This document shows positions 10,196 through 23,112 of a stretch of 64,000 nt of DNA, piece by piece. Source of the stretch: Aquilaria yunnanensis. Its lineage: Eukaryota > Streptophyta > Magnoliopsida > Malvales > Thymelaeaceae. The stretch is taken from the NCBI GenBank assembly GCA_039654915.1, contig CM077599.1, forward strand, positions 81,064,001-81,128,000, in the 5' to 3' direction. Within the stretch, counting starts at the first letter, position 1; every line of letters begins with the position of its first letter. Position numbers and translations under genes: made by a program. The notes below the pieces were generated by a model. That model did not search any database, had not been told where the DNA came from, and was given only the letters and a program-made list of their open reading frames with translations.

Positions 10196-11540
10196 TTGGG
10201 GGTAGAAATTATAACAGATGGTGTCAGTAGTGTGCTTGCTAACTTGATGGTCTAACCAACTTTAATTGAGAGGATCAAAATTTCTCAAATATCAAATGAA
10301 GGAATTAACAAGTTGAAAACAGAAGTTGCACAAGGGAGGCATCCAGGATTTCGTATTCATGAAGGTGGATTTCTAAAGTTTGGTGCTCGACTATGCGTGC
10401 CTAGAGATGATGCTTTAAAGGAAGAAATTATGAGATAGGCACATAATACCCCTTACACAGTGCATCCAGGTGGAACTAAAATGTACAAAGACCTACGGGA
10501 GCATTTTTGGTGGCAAGGAATGAAGAAGGAGATTGCTAAATTTGTTGCGAAGTGTTAGACTTGCCAACAAGTCAAAGCGGAACATCAAAAGCCTTCAGGA
10601 CCTTTGCAGCCTCTTTTAATTCCTGAATGGAACTGGGAACACATCACTATGGATTTTGCTGTAGGACTTCCAAGGACTACTAGAGGTAATAATGCTATTT
10701 GGGTGATTGTTGATCGGTTATCTAAATCCGCCCACTTTTTGTCTTTTCAAGTAGGTGCAAGTTTAGAGAAGTTAGCTAAGTTGTATGTTAGAGAGATCGT
10801 CCGCCTACATGGTGCCTCATTATCTATTGTTTTAGATAGAGATTCACGGTTTGTTTCAAGATTTTGGGGACAATTGTAGAATGTCATGGGAACTCAACTC
10901 AATTTTAGCACTGCTTATCATCCTCAAACCGATGGCCAATTAGAACGAACTATTCAAATTCTTGAGATATGCTCCGAGCTTATGTGCTAGACTTTAGAGG
11001 TAATTGAGATGATCATTTATCGCTTATTGAATTTACCTATAATAAAAGTCATCAGTCTAGCATTGGAATGGTACCCTATCAGGCATTGTATGGATGGAGA
11101 TATAGATCACCAATATGTTGGGATGACATAGATGATCGAAGAATTTTGAGTTCAGATATAATTACAAAGATGGTAGAGAAGAATCAAATCATTCGTGATC
11201 GCTTGCGGATTGCACAGAGTAGACAAAAGAGTTATGCTGATATGAGAAGACGGTTGTTAGAGTTTGAGGTTAGGGATAGTGTTTACATTAAAGTGTCACC
11301 GACAAAAGGAGTTATGAGGTTTGGAAAGCGTGGGAAATTACGCCCAAGATATGTTGGTCCTTTTGAAATTCTAGATCGAGTTGGGGAAGTTGCTTACAGA
11401 GTTGCGCTGCCGCCATCTTTATCAAGAGTGCATGATGTGTTTCATGTATCGATGCTACGTAAGCATGTGCACGACCCCGATCACATAGTTCAACATCAAC
11501 CGATCAACATTATGCCAGATTTGACGTATGAGGAGTGACT
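10196..11540 (+). pseudogene. Chromovirus integrase
   Basis: HHCC zinc module (AHNT, VHPGGTK, then AKC-stop-TCQQ), catalytic core with Asp in ITMDFAVGLP, Asp in VLDRDSRF and Glu in TDGQLERTIQ, then the GPF module (RPRYVGPFEILDRVG) and VFHVSMLRKHV. Stops lie at 10253 (TAA), 10436, 10556 and 10877 (TAG). A one-base deletion near 10966 moves the reading to the next frame, where LRAYVLDFRGN, a further TGA and the MVPYQALYGWR stretch resume. The catalytic triad is intact, but expression of a full protein is impossible. Confidence 0.92.
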
Positions 11541-11703
11541 GGTGGAGATTCTTGATCAAGAGGAGAAAGTATTGAGGAGACGCACCATCCTATTTGTGAA
11601 AGTTCGTTGGGAAAAACACTCTTTATCAGAAGCTACCTGGGAACGCGAAGAGGAGATGTGCGAGAAGTATCCATTTCTATTCATCAGTGAAGGTAAGTTT
11701 TGA
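11541..11703 (+). pseudogene. Chromodomain-like C-terminus of chromovirus integrase
   Basis: After a TGA in place of an expected sense codon, the frame continues VEILDQEEKVLRRR, VKVRWEKHS, EATWEREEEMCEKYPFLF. The aromatic/charged spacing VRW...EATWE matches the chromodomain tail of plant Tekay/Del integrases, thought to guide insertion into particular chromatin. The call is by motif only. Confidence 0.72.
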
Positions 11704-11719
11704 GGATGAAACTTATTTT

Positions 11720-11732
11720 AAGGGGAGAAGGA
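11720..11732 (+). other. Polypurine tract of the chromovirus
   Basis: Purine run AAGGGGAGAAGGA immediately before the LTR start TGTAATGACC. Confidence 0.8.
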
Positions 11733-12697
11733 TGTAATGACCCAACCAAATTTAGTCCATTTTATTATTTTGGGTATTTAGGTTAAGGCCCAAGAGAAGA
11801 AAAAATAAATATAATAATAAAAATAAGAAAAAAAAATAAAGGAGCAAGGGGATAAAAAAAAATGGGGTAGGAGGTGCGAAAAGGAGAAAGAAAAGAGAAC
11901 GACTCGAAATAGGTTATAAAAAAAAAGGGAAATAAGAAATAATTAGGTTGGGGTATTCTTCTCACAATCTTAATTAGGTTGGGGTATTCTTCTCACAATC
12001 TTATCTACCTATTTCTTTGTATTGAAGAAGTGGAACAAGAAACCAATAATTGATGACCAAGTCGGAGTAATCTGTGAATTTTTTCAGCAAAAGAAGAATC
12101 TTTGGTGAGTGATTGTTAGTTATTTTTCAATACATAGGCTAGCTTTTCTTTAAACTTGAAGAAGGATTTAGGTTAATGATATGGTTGATGATAATTTATT
12201 TTGATGATTGGAAGGGTCAATTGATTATTTAGATTGTTTCAAATGGATTAGAAACAAATTTATGGAGGTTTTGGTTGTGGAGAGTAACAGAAGGTGCGAA
12301 TCGGAGAAGGTGAGGAATCGTGTTTCTGGGTGTAAATTGGTATAATGACATTTTAGGTCCTTGAGATTTGGAGGCGGGTTTATCGGCACCCAATAGTCTA
12401 AAATGCTACAACTTAGTCACTGGAAGTAAAATGCTGAAGGATATGAGCAAGTTAATCACAGTATCAGTCCCTAAGGCTTCTAACACTACTTCAGTGAATT
12501 CTTAGATTTCAGAAGCGTTCGTTTGGGTCACCATCAGCAAGTGATTTTTTGTTATTTCTTGAATTGATTATATTTTGACATAAACTTTTACATAATTATT
12601 TTAGGGGGCTAAACAATTATTTCAGGAGTTTGAAAGTTGCATTTTGAGGTAAGTGGCTATTACTATACTAAAAATTAAATTGTTTTGATATTATGTG

Positions 12698-12757
<60 letters not shown>

Positions 12758-13850
12758 TTTTCCAATTTAGTAATTTTTCAATATTTTGATTTAAAGCTAT
12801 TTTGCATTTAAATAAATTTTAATTAGAATGAGAGTTTTCAATTGCAAGTTTTATTCTGAAATTGTTTTCCAAGTGTTTTATTAATTTACTTGTTTATCTG
12901 CTTATTCAAATTTTATCTTATTTATGCAATATATTATGTTTGATTAAATAAGCTGGGATCAAGTATGTGTTGATTGTGATGCTTTGTACTGAAATTTTAT
13001 AACAATCGTAATGATATGAATTTCTATCCCGACTCCATTTTGGTGGGTGTTGGTTCTGTGCCCGGACTACTGGGAAAGTGTAGTTCTGGACCTTCCACGT
13101 AGGGTATTCTGTTTCGTTCTAATCCGCAGTGCACTGTTTTTAGGACTAGTCCTTCAGGGCGCTCTATCGTTGGCAATTCTTAGACGATTCTGGACGCACT
13201 ACAGGGGTTTAAGTGTAGTCACGGTGATCACCCCACCCACTCTGCTCTGAATTTCTGTTTTGCTATTCTGCTTTGAACTACTCTGTTTTGGTTAATGATT
13301 TTATTTACAAATATTATTTGCTCAGCTCTCAAAATTGCTATTACATTGATTATGTTCTGACTATTCAAATATCTTCTGCTAAAGTTTATGTTATTATTTT
13401 AACAAGAATTATTTTTTGCTTGATCCCTATATATTTTGTATATTGTATTTCTGTTTTTCAAAATCCGCCACTTGCTGGGCATTCGTGCTCACCCTGTTTT
13501 CACCCCCTCACACAGATCATCAATGGTTCAAGTTAGTTAGCGGGAGTGACTACAAGCCTAGCAGCAGTTCAAAACAATTAAAAGTATTTTGTTAGTACTA
13601 CTATTAGAAACTTATTTATGTTTAGAAAACCCTTTGGATTTTGTTTCATTCTTTAGAGCTTTAATATCTTATGGATTATATTCCAGTTTCAAGAATTGTA
13701 GTTGCTCTGCCACTTATTCTCATAAGAGAATTTTATAAGTTTGGAATTATTTAGAATATGTAGCCTTGCATGCTTAGGAAAATTTTATTTTTCTTAAGTA
13801 TGCGGCATGTCATCATCCCAAGACTCCTAGGTGGGTTTTGGCGCGTGACA
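11733..13850 (+). repeat. 3' LTR of the chromovirus
   Basis: About 2.1 kb from TGTAATGACC to GCGTGACA, with inverted TGT/ACA ends. Boundaries are confirmed by the solo LTR at 49170-51195, which starts and ends the same way and aligns throughout. Short open frames inside it (for example 13273-13536, also present in the solo copy) are repeat sequence, not genes. Confidence 0.9.
12700..12753. repeat. (TA)n microsatellite in chromovirus LTR
   Basis: About 25 TA units in the 3' LTR; the solo LTR has a shorter, interrupted version near 50058-50086, so it has expanded or contracted since the copies separated. Confidence 0.95.
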
Positions 13851-14243
13851 CCAGTTATCAAGTTTTTAACACTACCAGTGTTTTGCAGGTAAACAAACAA
13901 TCAGGCAACTGGAAAAGTAAACGACGTTTTTGGAATCTATTGACACCATTTGGAGAAGGATCATAGCTAACACTGTATGATTTGAGACAAAAAGTTTTGA
14001 CATTGACTCCATAAGGAGAGAGAGCAAGAGTTTCTCAATGTAGTGAATTGTGGAGTCATTGTCCAGAACAACTTTGTCCAGGTCGAAACTAGTAAGGCAG
14101 GTGAAAAGCAATTTCCACCGGGAGGACAAAACTGAGGTTCTTGCTGCATCTCTTGTGGGGAGGAACGAAAGGATGTGACAGAGGACTAGATCTGGCGAAG
14201 CGCTCAGTCTGTCCAAGTAATGACAACTTCTTGATTCAGCCAT
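13851..14243 (-). pseudogene. F-box protein gene, 5' fragment truncated by LTR
   Basis: Starts MAESRSCHYLDRLS, then a recognisable F-box (LVLCHILSFLPTRDAARTSVLSSRWK) of the plant F-box/FBD/LRR type, followed by FDLDKVVLDN. F-box proteins recruit substrates to SCF ubiquitin ligases through SKP1. The reading becomes unlike the family after about residue 80 and is cut by the chromovirus LTR at 13850/13851. The rest of the gene (LRR/FBD part) would lie left of the window, if it survives. The start Met is the only one ahead of the F-box and sits at a normal distance from it. Likely a dead fragment. Confidence 0.78.
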
Positions 14244-15549
14244 AGACTATATGTAGGGCACTATCTTTATAAATGTCGGAGATTTATCATTCTTCACCTC
14301 CTAGAGACAACCCGCCGCCAAGTTCTTCGACAGAAATCAAGCTATCCTATTTTTCACACAAACAAATATTAGGAAGTACGTATTGTCCAACTCTCAACTT
14401 CCAAACACAGACAAACAGATTTGACTTGAAAAAGTTAATCTACAGTTAAATCAACCGGAAAAAAATGTTTAGAATGGAAAAACTGAAACTAATCAAATCA
14501 ACCATAACTCAGTTCTTCAAGACAAGATCAACAAATGATTCAACTATCCAACCTGGCTTATTCTCTTCAAGTAGCCCTTTGTAGAAGAGCAACTGCCCTT
14601 ACCTATAGAAGGGCAACTCCTAAAATTGAAAATCGGAATCATCACTAAGCTCAATCAATGTAAATGTTGGTATCTATTAAGCCGTTCTATCATAAGCAAT
14701 TCCTTCCTTTAAATTTCCAGCAACAAGGGTTTCAGATACATCTATAGTAACATTTCAAAAAATGAAAAACTTCATGAGAAAGGAACTAACGAGGCTGGAG
14801 CCGCACACAAAATTTATAGTTGACGCAATCATTTGCAGGTATGATAAGATAACCCTTCTCTTCCATAGATTACTGTGATTAATCTAGGGCTTCAAAATTA
14901 AAATTTTTTCGTACACCTAAATCAATAATCGGTAATTGATTCGGATCCTTGCGAATCATTTAAAAACTAATTGATGCATGTTTTTGAACGGAAGAATTTG
15001 AGTGGGGAAGAAAAATTAAAAAGAAAAAAGTTACCAGTTCGATAACGTTCAAAAGAATTTATAAAAAATTTAGGGTATATTTGTCAAATTTAACTAAATT
15101 TGTGGTTAAGTACTGATTTTTCCGAAAATGAAAGCCTAAAAACTAATTGATACAAATCGTAAATTTGATTGGCTCTAAAAAAAAACAAAAATATATTAAC
15201 ATTATTTATTATTTAGTATAGAAAAAGAGTTAGTTGCTAAGAATAAAAACTTATGTTCCAACATTCAAAATGATGATCAAGTAGGAAAAAATAATTCTTA
15301 TAATTTTTTTAATATTTTAATATATTAGGAAAATGTTGAAAAAGAGTCGCTACTAAAACACCTTTTTATTATCAGATAAGCAACTAATTCTAGGAGCTAA
15401 GAATTTTTTTTTCTAAAATTTTTCAACCTTTGCTACAATAATAATTCATTTATTTTTTTTCATAGTATGTGCTTGAGTCATATGTAAATTATATGATTGC
15501 TCTAATATAGACCAAATACCTACGTTTTCAAAGTATATATTCATCCAAG
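14244..15549. other. AT-rich non-coding DNA
   Basis: May include the old promoter/5' leader of the F-box fragment (14250-14900). The remainder is AT-rich with no sustained open frame, tRNA or clear repeat boundary that I can support. Confidence 0.5.
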
Positions 15550-16735
15550 TAGTGAAAAGAAAACTTAACTGACAAAAATTTTATATTCAAAGATAGTTTT
15601 TATAGTAGAATAAACTTAGGTCATATTTGTTAAAATTAACTAAGTTTAGTGGTCAAAGTAAGTTTAGTAGTCAAAATAGTAAATTTCCCAAAAACAAAGG
15701 CTAAACTTATCACACTTTGCATTTTTTCCTCTCTTATTATATTTTTAGTATTTTAATACTACTAAATATCTAATTAAATAGACAACTATATATTTAGATC
15801 TCTGTAAGTGAGTTTTTTTTCTTTCTCTTTTTTTATAGCCTTAATACTATTATAACTCTAATTAAATAGACAATATAAATTTTTTACAATTAAATTAGTA
15901 AAAGAACTTATAATTTCAAGATCAAGGAAAAACTATATGTGAACTACCATAAAGTATTCACTTATATAGTTTTTTAATATATACTTTTTATGTCTAAAAT
16001 TATTTTTTTAAATGCAACACTTATAGATTTTCATGTGAAACTTTAGTATGAGTTTTACCCAAAAAGAAGCTTTCACAGTATATACTCATTCAAGTTGGGA
16101 AAAAAAATTATATGACAAAAAATTATATTCAAAGATACCTTTTATAGCAAAACATTTAGATTGGGTTTTATCATATATTTAATTTTTTATTTAATTAAAA
16201 ATTTTGGTTATGAAAGCTTTTAAAATGCTAAGTTGAAATTTGAAGTTTTATAAAATATTTAATTGTACAGACTTTAGCATGAGTTTTACATTTAAGTCTT
16301 TTATTCAAATAAACAATTTGACTATGAAAGTTTTTGAAATGACAAGTTGAAATTTTAAGTTTTATAAAATATTACTTGATGTATTATTTGATAGTAATAT
16401 AGAACCAAAGGTAACATGTTTCAAGAAAAAAAAAATAATGGCAATTTAAGAGTTTTAGGTAAGATTAACATCAAATATAATTATATATAATACATAATTT
16501 TATAATATAGAATTAAGGACAGATAAGTTTGTAACAAAAAATAAAATTTAGTGGTAACTTAAGGGTTTCTTTTAGTGTTTTAGTACTAAAACAACTCCAA
16601 TTAAATAGATAATGATAAAATGAGGTTTCATTAAAAGAGCAAAACATTTTATAACAGAAGGGCAAAAAATCATTCAACATTTGTCCATCTTCATACTTTT
16701 TGTAATATAAAATAAAATAAGATATCCTAGACATA
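15550..16735 (+). repeat. AT-rich dispersed repeat, family X, copy 1
   Basis: Shares long stretches with 20715-22460 and 55836-61320: a block around TTTAGCATGAGTTTTAC, then TTATTTGATAGTAATATAGAACC, then AAGTTTGTAACAAAAAATAAAATTTAG, then a block ending in ATTCAACATT. Non-coding. Left boundary uncertain. Confidence 0.6.
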
Positions 16736-17140
16736 TTTTGTCTTTTTTTGTTGAATTTTTAAACTGGTAACTAAAATGCTAATTTTCAAACTCGAGTGAT
16801 GTATTTGTTGATTTTGCAAATGTTTAGAGATAAAAGTAGTAATTTTAGAAACTATTTGGTAATATTTTTAAAATTTCAAGCACCAAATATGCATTTTTAG
16901 GGGGAGTTTGTAAATTTTTTTAAAGTTTATAGACTTCTTATATATTTAAAAGCTCAAAGGATATTTTCAATTCCTTTAAAACATAAATACTCTCAGGATT
17001 TTTACTATACCTTACCTTAAATTAGGAGAATGAATTTTATATAACTGTAAATGATAAAAAAGAAAACATTTGAGTATGAGGATATTGGAGAGTTATTCTC
17101 TTAATGCAATAAAATACATGATTATCGGGATTTTTAAATT
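16736..17140 (+). repeat. AT-rich dispersed repeat, family Y, copy 1
   Basis: About 400 bp beginning near GTTGAATTTTTAAACTGGTAAC and including TGTTTAGAGATAAAAGTAGTAA and CTTACCTTAAATTAGGAGAATG. Clear homologues are at 48765-49169 and 54650-55150. Non-coding. Confidence 0.75.
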
Positions 17141-17579
17141 TCAAATAATTTGAATTGTTTTTTAGCGAATTTTTCACGTGCGCCCAGCTTACGTGTGAGC
17201 CAGGATACATATGGTGCTTTAGTTAAATATTATTTCACTTCAAGTATGATATTGCTTTTGGCAGAGTGGTTATTGCGTGGAGAGTTAGAAAATACAGCTC
17301 TAGGGTTCAAGCTTTTATGGCGTTCTTTTAATGCTAGATTGTTTTTCTTTCTCCCACATGCATTTTTTTTTCGTTTATTTTTTTCCACGTTTTCCCCTTC
17401 TTCCATTTCTTTCTTCCACACGCTTCTTCTGTTACTGTTTTTCCACATTTTTTACCTGTTACATTTTTCCTCTTTTCCAGTTTAGTGTTCTTGTTCTTGT
17501 TTTTTTTTTTTTTTTTTACTTTCATCATTTTCTGTCAGATTAGTTGGATCTAATCCAGTCAAAAAATAAAAATATGAAA
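17141..17579. other. Unassigned, pyrimidine-rich stretch
   Basis: Less AT-biased up to about 17330, then a C/T-rich tract with a long T run at about 17498-17517. Open frames here are low-complexity Phe/Leu/Ser translations and I do not treat them as genes. Confidence 0.4.
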
Positions 17580-18930
17580 AAAAATGCTGTATGTAGTGGC
17601 CCAAAAATTTTATTCTTTTTTTTCTTGCCTTTTTGAATTTATCTACATTTTCTTCTTAATTTTATTTAAACTCTTTTTATATTATTCTTATTTTTCTAAG
17701 TTATTTGTTCTTTTATTATTAACTATTTGTATGGCTATTAGTAATAGTTTGTTCTTTTATAAGTTCTTATTTGCTTTCTTAGTGGAACTATTTGTTATTT
17801 TCTCAATACTAATTCTTTGTTCTTTTATTAGTACTACTTTGTTCTTTTTATTAGTTGGTGTTTGTTTTTTTGTTTGTTTTGTTTTGTTTTTCATATGAAC
17901 TTGATGTTTTTTCTTTTATTAATAGCTATTTGTTCTTTTATTCATATGTGTTTGTTTATTTACAAGTTTCTGCTTGTCATTTTAGAAAAACTATTTTTTT
18001 GTTCTCTTATTACTAGTTTTTTATTCTTTTATTACTAATTCTTTATTCTTTTATTAGTAGCTCTATTTTCTTTTATTAATAGGTGTTTGTTCTTTAGTTA
18101 GTTCATATTTATTTTTTTAGATGAATTTGATGTTTGTTCTTTTATTTGTAACTGTTTATTCTTTTATTAGTTTATGTTTGTTCATTTATAAGTTTTTGAT
18201 TGCCATTGTAGAGAAACTATTTTTTGTTCTTTTATTACTAATTCTTTATTATTTTATTAGTAACTCTATGTTCTTTTAGTAGTAGGTATTTGTTCTTTAG
18301 TTTACACATATTTTTTTCTTTAGATAAACTGGATGTTTGTTCTTTTATTTGTAGTCATTTATTCTTTTATTAGTACGTGTTTCTTCTTTTAGAGAAACTA
18401 TTTTTTGTTCTCTTATTATTAGTCCCTTGTTTTTTAGTTAGTAATTCTTTCTTCTTTTATTAGTAAATATTTGTTCTTTTGTTAGTTTATATTTGTTTCT
18501 TTAGACAAACTTAATGTTTGTTCTTTTATTTGTAACTCTTTATTCTTTTACTAGTATGTGTTTGTTTTTTTAGAGAAACTATTTTTTTGTTCTCCTATTA
18601 CTAGTCTTTTGTCCTTTAATTAGTAGTTCTTTGTTCTTTTCTTAGTAGATATTTGTTATTTTATTAGTTTATATTTATTTTTTTAAATGAACTTGATGTT
18701 TATTCTTTATTTGTAACTCTTTGTTCTTTTATTAGTATGTATTTTCTTTTTTTATAAGCTCCTACTTGTTCTTTTGAAGAAACTACTTTTTGGTTATTTT
18801 ATTACTAATTCTTTGTTTTTTTATAAGTAACTATTTATTCTTTTATTAGTATGTTCTTTTGTTTGTTCATGTTTGTTTCTTTATATGAACTTGGTTTTTG
18901 TTCTTTTGTTAGAAATAGAAAAATTTAAAA
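17580..18930 (+). repeat. T-rich minisatellite built on TTGTTCTTTTATTAG
   Basis: About 1.35 kb of degenerate repeats. The short unit is roughly TTGTTCTTTTATTAGTA. It is arranged in a higher-order unit marked by GAGAAACTATTTTTTGTTCT at about 17982, 18212, 18392, 18574 and 18777, so periods run from about 180 to 230 bp. No coding potential. Confidence 0.8.
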
Positions 18931-19049
18931 ATAAAATGGGAAAAAATATATATAAGAAAAATGAACCGATGCAAGGTAAACCGAAAAAAAATAATTAAAA
19001 TGAGAAAATACACTTGAAAAGACCAAAGAAAATGAAAGTTGAAACAAAG

Positions 19050-20545
19050 AAAGAAACTAGAGAAGTGAAAACTAAGTCGAATCCCAAGGGAAATTCTTTA
19101 TCTAAAAGCTTCCTAACAGAAAACTGAAATAAAAGATTGGAGGGATTGTTTGCAATAAAAAAATGAAATAAAATAAAAAAAATGATCAGAGAACAAAAAT
19201 TAAAAAACCTATAACGTAAAAAACCAACAAAATAATCAAGAGTTCAAACCTTGGCGTCAGTCAACATCCACCACTGAATTCCTACAACTGATCATCGATG
19301 CATAGATAGATCAATCAAGACTTTGAATATTCATCATTGGAGCTATCTTCCTACTTCTCCTTAGTCGTAGTTAATAAAAAACAAGCGATCTAATTAACCC
19401 TAACTGCTAAATAACCTAAGATAAGTGCTTTGATTTAATTTAACAATTGCATTAAAAATTAGAGAAATTGATGAAACTAAATAACACAAACACAAACTGC
19501 TGCATTTAATTTATTTAAATGTTCTCCCTAAGACCTAATGATTTCTAACGAATTCAATCACTAAACCTCAGTTGCTTCACAGATTAGAGAAACTAAACAA
19601 TTACGGATTTGATTTCTAATCCAGCTGTAGATTGAATTCGAATAATAACTAGTAGGCCTCCTAACATATAAACGAAACAATCATGAAATTAATCATAGAA
19701 GAACATCCAATACTCAAAATATTAATTGATGAATAAAAACAACTTTGATCTCACAGTGTTGAAGAATTTGGGGTTTCAGTCTTCTTCAACTAAAAATAAA
19801 TCACTAACAAAAAAGAAAAGAAACAAGAAAAAAAGGAAGTTGGGGAAGAGGGGGTAATACCTAAAAAAAACATAACCTAGTGTGCTAAACTCATAAAAAC
19901 TCCCTAAACTTTCTATATTATTACAAAAGTACCCCAAACAAATAAAAAGATTCAAAATAGCTAGAAGGTTTCCAAGTTGTGAGCCAAGTAATGCTCCAAA
20001 ACATCAGCAGTAACTTCAAGCTGAGATTCGACCTTGATTCAGTCACTATTTCTCAAAATGCAAAGCATGAAAGTTGTAGAGCTCTTTCTTAGCTTCGAAA
20101 CAACACCTGACTCTCATAAAACGGACATCTATAGCCAAATATATGCCCAAAATACCACAACTGCTTCTGAACCAGCAATAACTCACAAATCCTGATTTTG
20201 AAGCTGAATTTGACCCTCTTAACGTGCAACCAACCTGGATTTCATGGTCTGAATGTGAATTGTAGCTCCAGATGTTAGCTTTCCAATGAATTAAGAATCA
20301 CTCAATTCCGATCTCTGTAGCTCAAGCTATGAGTTTTCTATCGGAACATCACCAATCTGTCAAAATCCTAAAAGAACACAACCAAATTAAAACTTCTAAA
20401 ATGGCAAATTAAATCCACTTTCAATCAATTTAGCTCAGATGTGCTCTAAGCTATAAAACATACTCAAAATATATCTTTAAGGTTCAAAACATATTAAAGC
20501 ATACTAAATATGAGAAAAATAAATATAATAAATATAAGCTTATCA
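19050..20545 (-). repeat. LTR-like block A (inverted partner of block B)
   Basis: Minus-strand homologue of 24996-26531. Read from 20545 leftward it starts TGATAAGCTTATATT and follows block B through the GTTGTGTTCTTT, GAGCTACAGAGATCGGAAT and CCCTTGAGATTC landmarks; homology fades near 19050. Only the start terminus matches, so this copy is truncated. Non-coding. Confidence 0.65.
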
Positions 20546-20708
20546 GTGACACTTGTTGTCCAGTAAATGGTGTCTGGAGACTCTCCACATGGCAACCAAG
20601 TGATGCCTTTCCCATGTTTAACAATTCTCTGCTGCCCCTTACTCGTTCTTTGTCTTTAGAGTCTTCAACCATAGGTACCCATGAATTATTGAAAACCGTT
20701 CGCATTTT
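20546..20708 (-). other. Unidentified coding-looking segment
   Basis: A less AT-biased island reading MRTVFNNSWVPMVEDSK, then a charged stretch and LLNMGKASLGCHVESLQTP, about 50 residues of ordinary composition before it runs into LTR block A. I do not recognise the family. It could be an exon remnant of a host gene interrupted by block A, or chance. Confidence 0.3.
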
Positions 20709-20714
20709 TTAGGA

Positions 20715-21900
20715 AACTAGTTATTGACATGTTTTTCGAACACAAATAAAGTGTACGTAATTACTGTAAATTTATTTAACATTCTTAAATTTTAAAAATA
20801 CATTAAAAATTTTTATTAATAAAATAAATAATATTTAATAATATATTTTGAAATTAAAATTTTTAGTGAATTTATCAGAAAAAACAATAGGTATAAACAG
20901 AAAGAAAAAGGAAAGAAAAAAAAAGAGAACACACACCATAGATATAAAACATTAAAGCACAATTTAATGCTAAATGGACGCTAATTTTTATTTGAAATAA
21001 AATATATGCTACTATATTTTTATCCAAGTTACAAAAAAATTGCTAACATAAAAAATAGGGTAAGTTTTGTAGATAGTCCATAACCTTTAGTTTATACTTT
21101 CTTTTCATTCTTAACCTATTAGTATATATTCTCTTTTGGTTCTGAATTTTTTAAAGTATTCCTTATTAATCCCCAATTGGATCAAATCTATTAACTTATA
21201 GTAAATATGTTTATGTAACATCAAGCTTTTAAAATTATTTTAAACAATGTGATAATTTCTCCCTTAAAAATTTGAATCGGAAAATAATTTTTTACATTAA
21301 ATAAACTCTTGCATTATCAACGTTTTTCATATATTAAATAGTTATTGTGTACAATGCATGCACTGATTATATAACAACTTTTGGTTGGGTACAATGTGTA
21401 CTAGGAAACTTTAAGTTATATAAAATATTTAGTGATACAAACTTTAGCATGAGTTTTACCATATATTTAAATCTTTTATTCAAATAAAAGGTTTAGTTAT
21501 ACAAGTTTTTGAAATGCTAAGTTAAAATTTCAAGCTTTATAAAATTTTTATTGTTCTTGAGGTATTGTTTGATAGTAATGTAGAACCAAGGGTGAGATGT
21601 TTGATGCAAAAAAAAAAAAAATAGTGGTAATCTTGGAGTTTTAGCCATTAAAGATAATATTAACATACAAAAACTATATACAGTACTTGAATCTGTAATA
21701 TAAAATTAAAGGCTAGCATGTTTGTAGCAAAAACTAAAATAAAATTTAGTAGCAAATTAAAGGTTCCTTTTAGTGGTCTAGTCCTAATATCATTCTAATT
21801 AAATATATAATGACAAAATTGAGTTTCATTGAAGGACCAAAATAACTTATAATGTAAGAGTGAAAAAATTGTTCAACATTTTGACATATGTGTACTTTTT
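20715..21900 (+). repeat. AT-rich repeat family X, copy 2
   Basis: About 1.19-kb unit running from the GTTTTTCGAACACAAATAAAGTG block to the ATTCAACATTTTGACATATG block. The next copy begins immediately after it in the same orientation. Non-coding. Confidence 0.7.
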
Positions 21901-22460
21901 ATAATACTGGTCATTTGACATGCTCTTCGATCATAAATAAAATAAATGTAATTGATAGAATTTTTTTGACATTTAAAATATTAAAAATATATTGAAATTT
22001 TGATTAATTAAACAAAAAAATTAAATATTAGTATTTTTTACAAAATTTGAAAATTTTCCATAAATTCATCAAAGAAAAAACACAATATAGGCATAAATAA
22101 CTAAATAAATAAAAATAAGAACATAATAGATATAGGAAACATAAAATTCTTTTAAATATACCCTCAGTTTTTAGTTGAACTAATATATAGTACTACATCC
22201 TAACCAAATTAAAAAGGAAAATTTTGTAACATAAAGAATAGGAGAAAATTTTTAAATACTGCCTAACCTTTAATTCATTAGGAGAAAATTTTTGAATAGT
22301 ACCTAACCTTTAATTCATACTTTGTTATCACCTTTAACATATTAAATATTTTATTTCATTTCTAAACTTTTAAAATTTTTCATATTAGTCCTCAATTTGA
22401 TGAAATTTGGTAACTCTAAATAACTATTTTTTTGAAATTATTGAAATTATCTGGTAATTA
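21901..22460 (+). repeat. AT-rich repeat family X, copy 3 (tandem, partial)
   Basis: Restarts the same unit (CTCTTCGATCATAAATAAAAT) directly after copy 2 and continues about 560 bp before giving way to another repeat. Confidence 0.65.
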
Positions 22461-23112
22461 TTTAAATTTGGCTCATATCAAAAGAGTAATGATGAATACT
22501 CATAAGTGTATTGTTATTAAGGGTTTAAATCATCATTATACACTTTGAGTATGATTAATTTCTATATTCTGAGCATTTTTCCACCGAATTACTATTCACG
22601 CATTTTTACTATTCATAGTTACTATTCATTGAGTCACTATTCCTGTTACTATTCACCGACTTACTATTCATATGCGTATTTTACAGTTCATACACATTTT
22701 GCTATTTATTAATATTAAATAATTATTTTTTACATAGGTAAAATCATCACTTGGTAACCCTTCACGAGAAAAATCATATCTGGAGCTGTAGATGTCGGAA
22801 CTGAGTGATTCCAAATTCATCTGAAAGCTAACATATAGATCTTCAACTTTGCTTCATTTTGCTAGCTAATTTGATCATTTTCATTGCCGAAATCTGATTA
22901 TAGATAAGACCATTCGTTATTTTTATATGTTAAAGAGCAGTTTTGGTAGAAAAATCATAACTTGAGCTACAGCTGTCCAATTTAAATTAAATGAGCAAGC
23001 TATTGAATCGAAGCTAAAGAGGAGATCTACAACTTCTGTGCTTTGAGAAAGAGCTGATCTGATGTCTACAATGGTCAAAAAATTAAAAGAAGTTGCAGCC
23101 CGCCATTGTTGA

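Larger units (their letters stand above)
9350..13850 (+). mobile_element. Ty3/gypsy chromovirus (Tekay/Del-like), 3' half
   Basis: The 3' half of a plus-strand gypsy element: reverse transcriptase from its catalytic Asp-Asp onward, RNase H, integrase, GPF module, chromodomain-like tail, PPT and one complete LTR. The 5' half lies left of the window, displaced by the Tat insertion at 9349/9350. The C-terminal chromodomain-like region and long LTR fit the Tekay/Del clade of plant chromoviruses. It is heavily decayed, and a solo LTR of the same family stands at 49170-51195. Confidence 0.88.

Noticed and set aside
13047..13536. Open frames near the end of the chromovirus LTR
   Set aside because: The same frames recur in the solo LTR; hydrophobic, AT-driven translations inside a terminal repeat with no known protein match.
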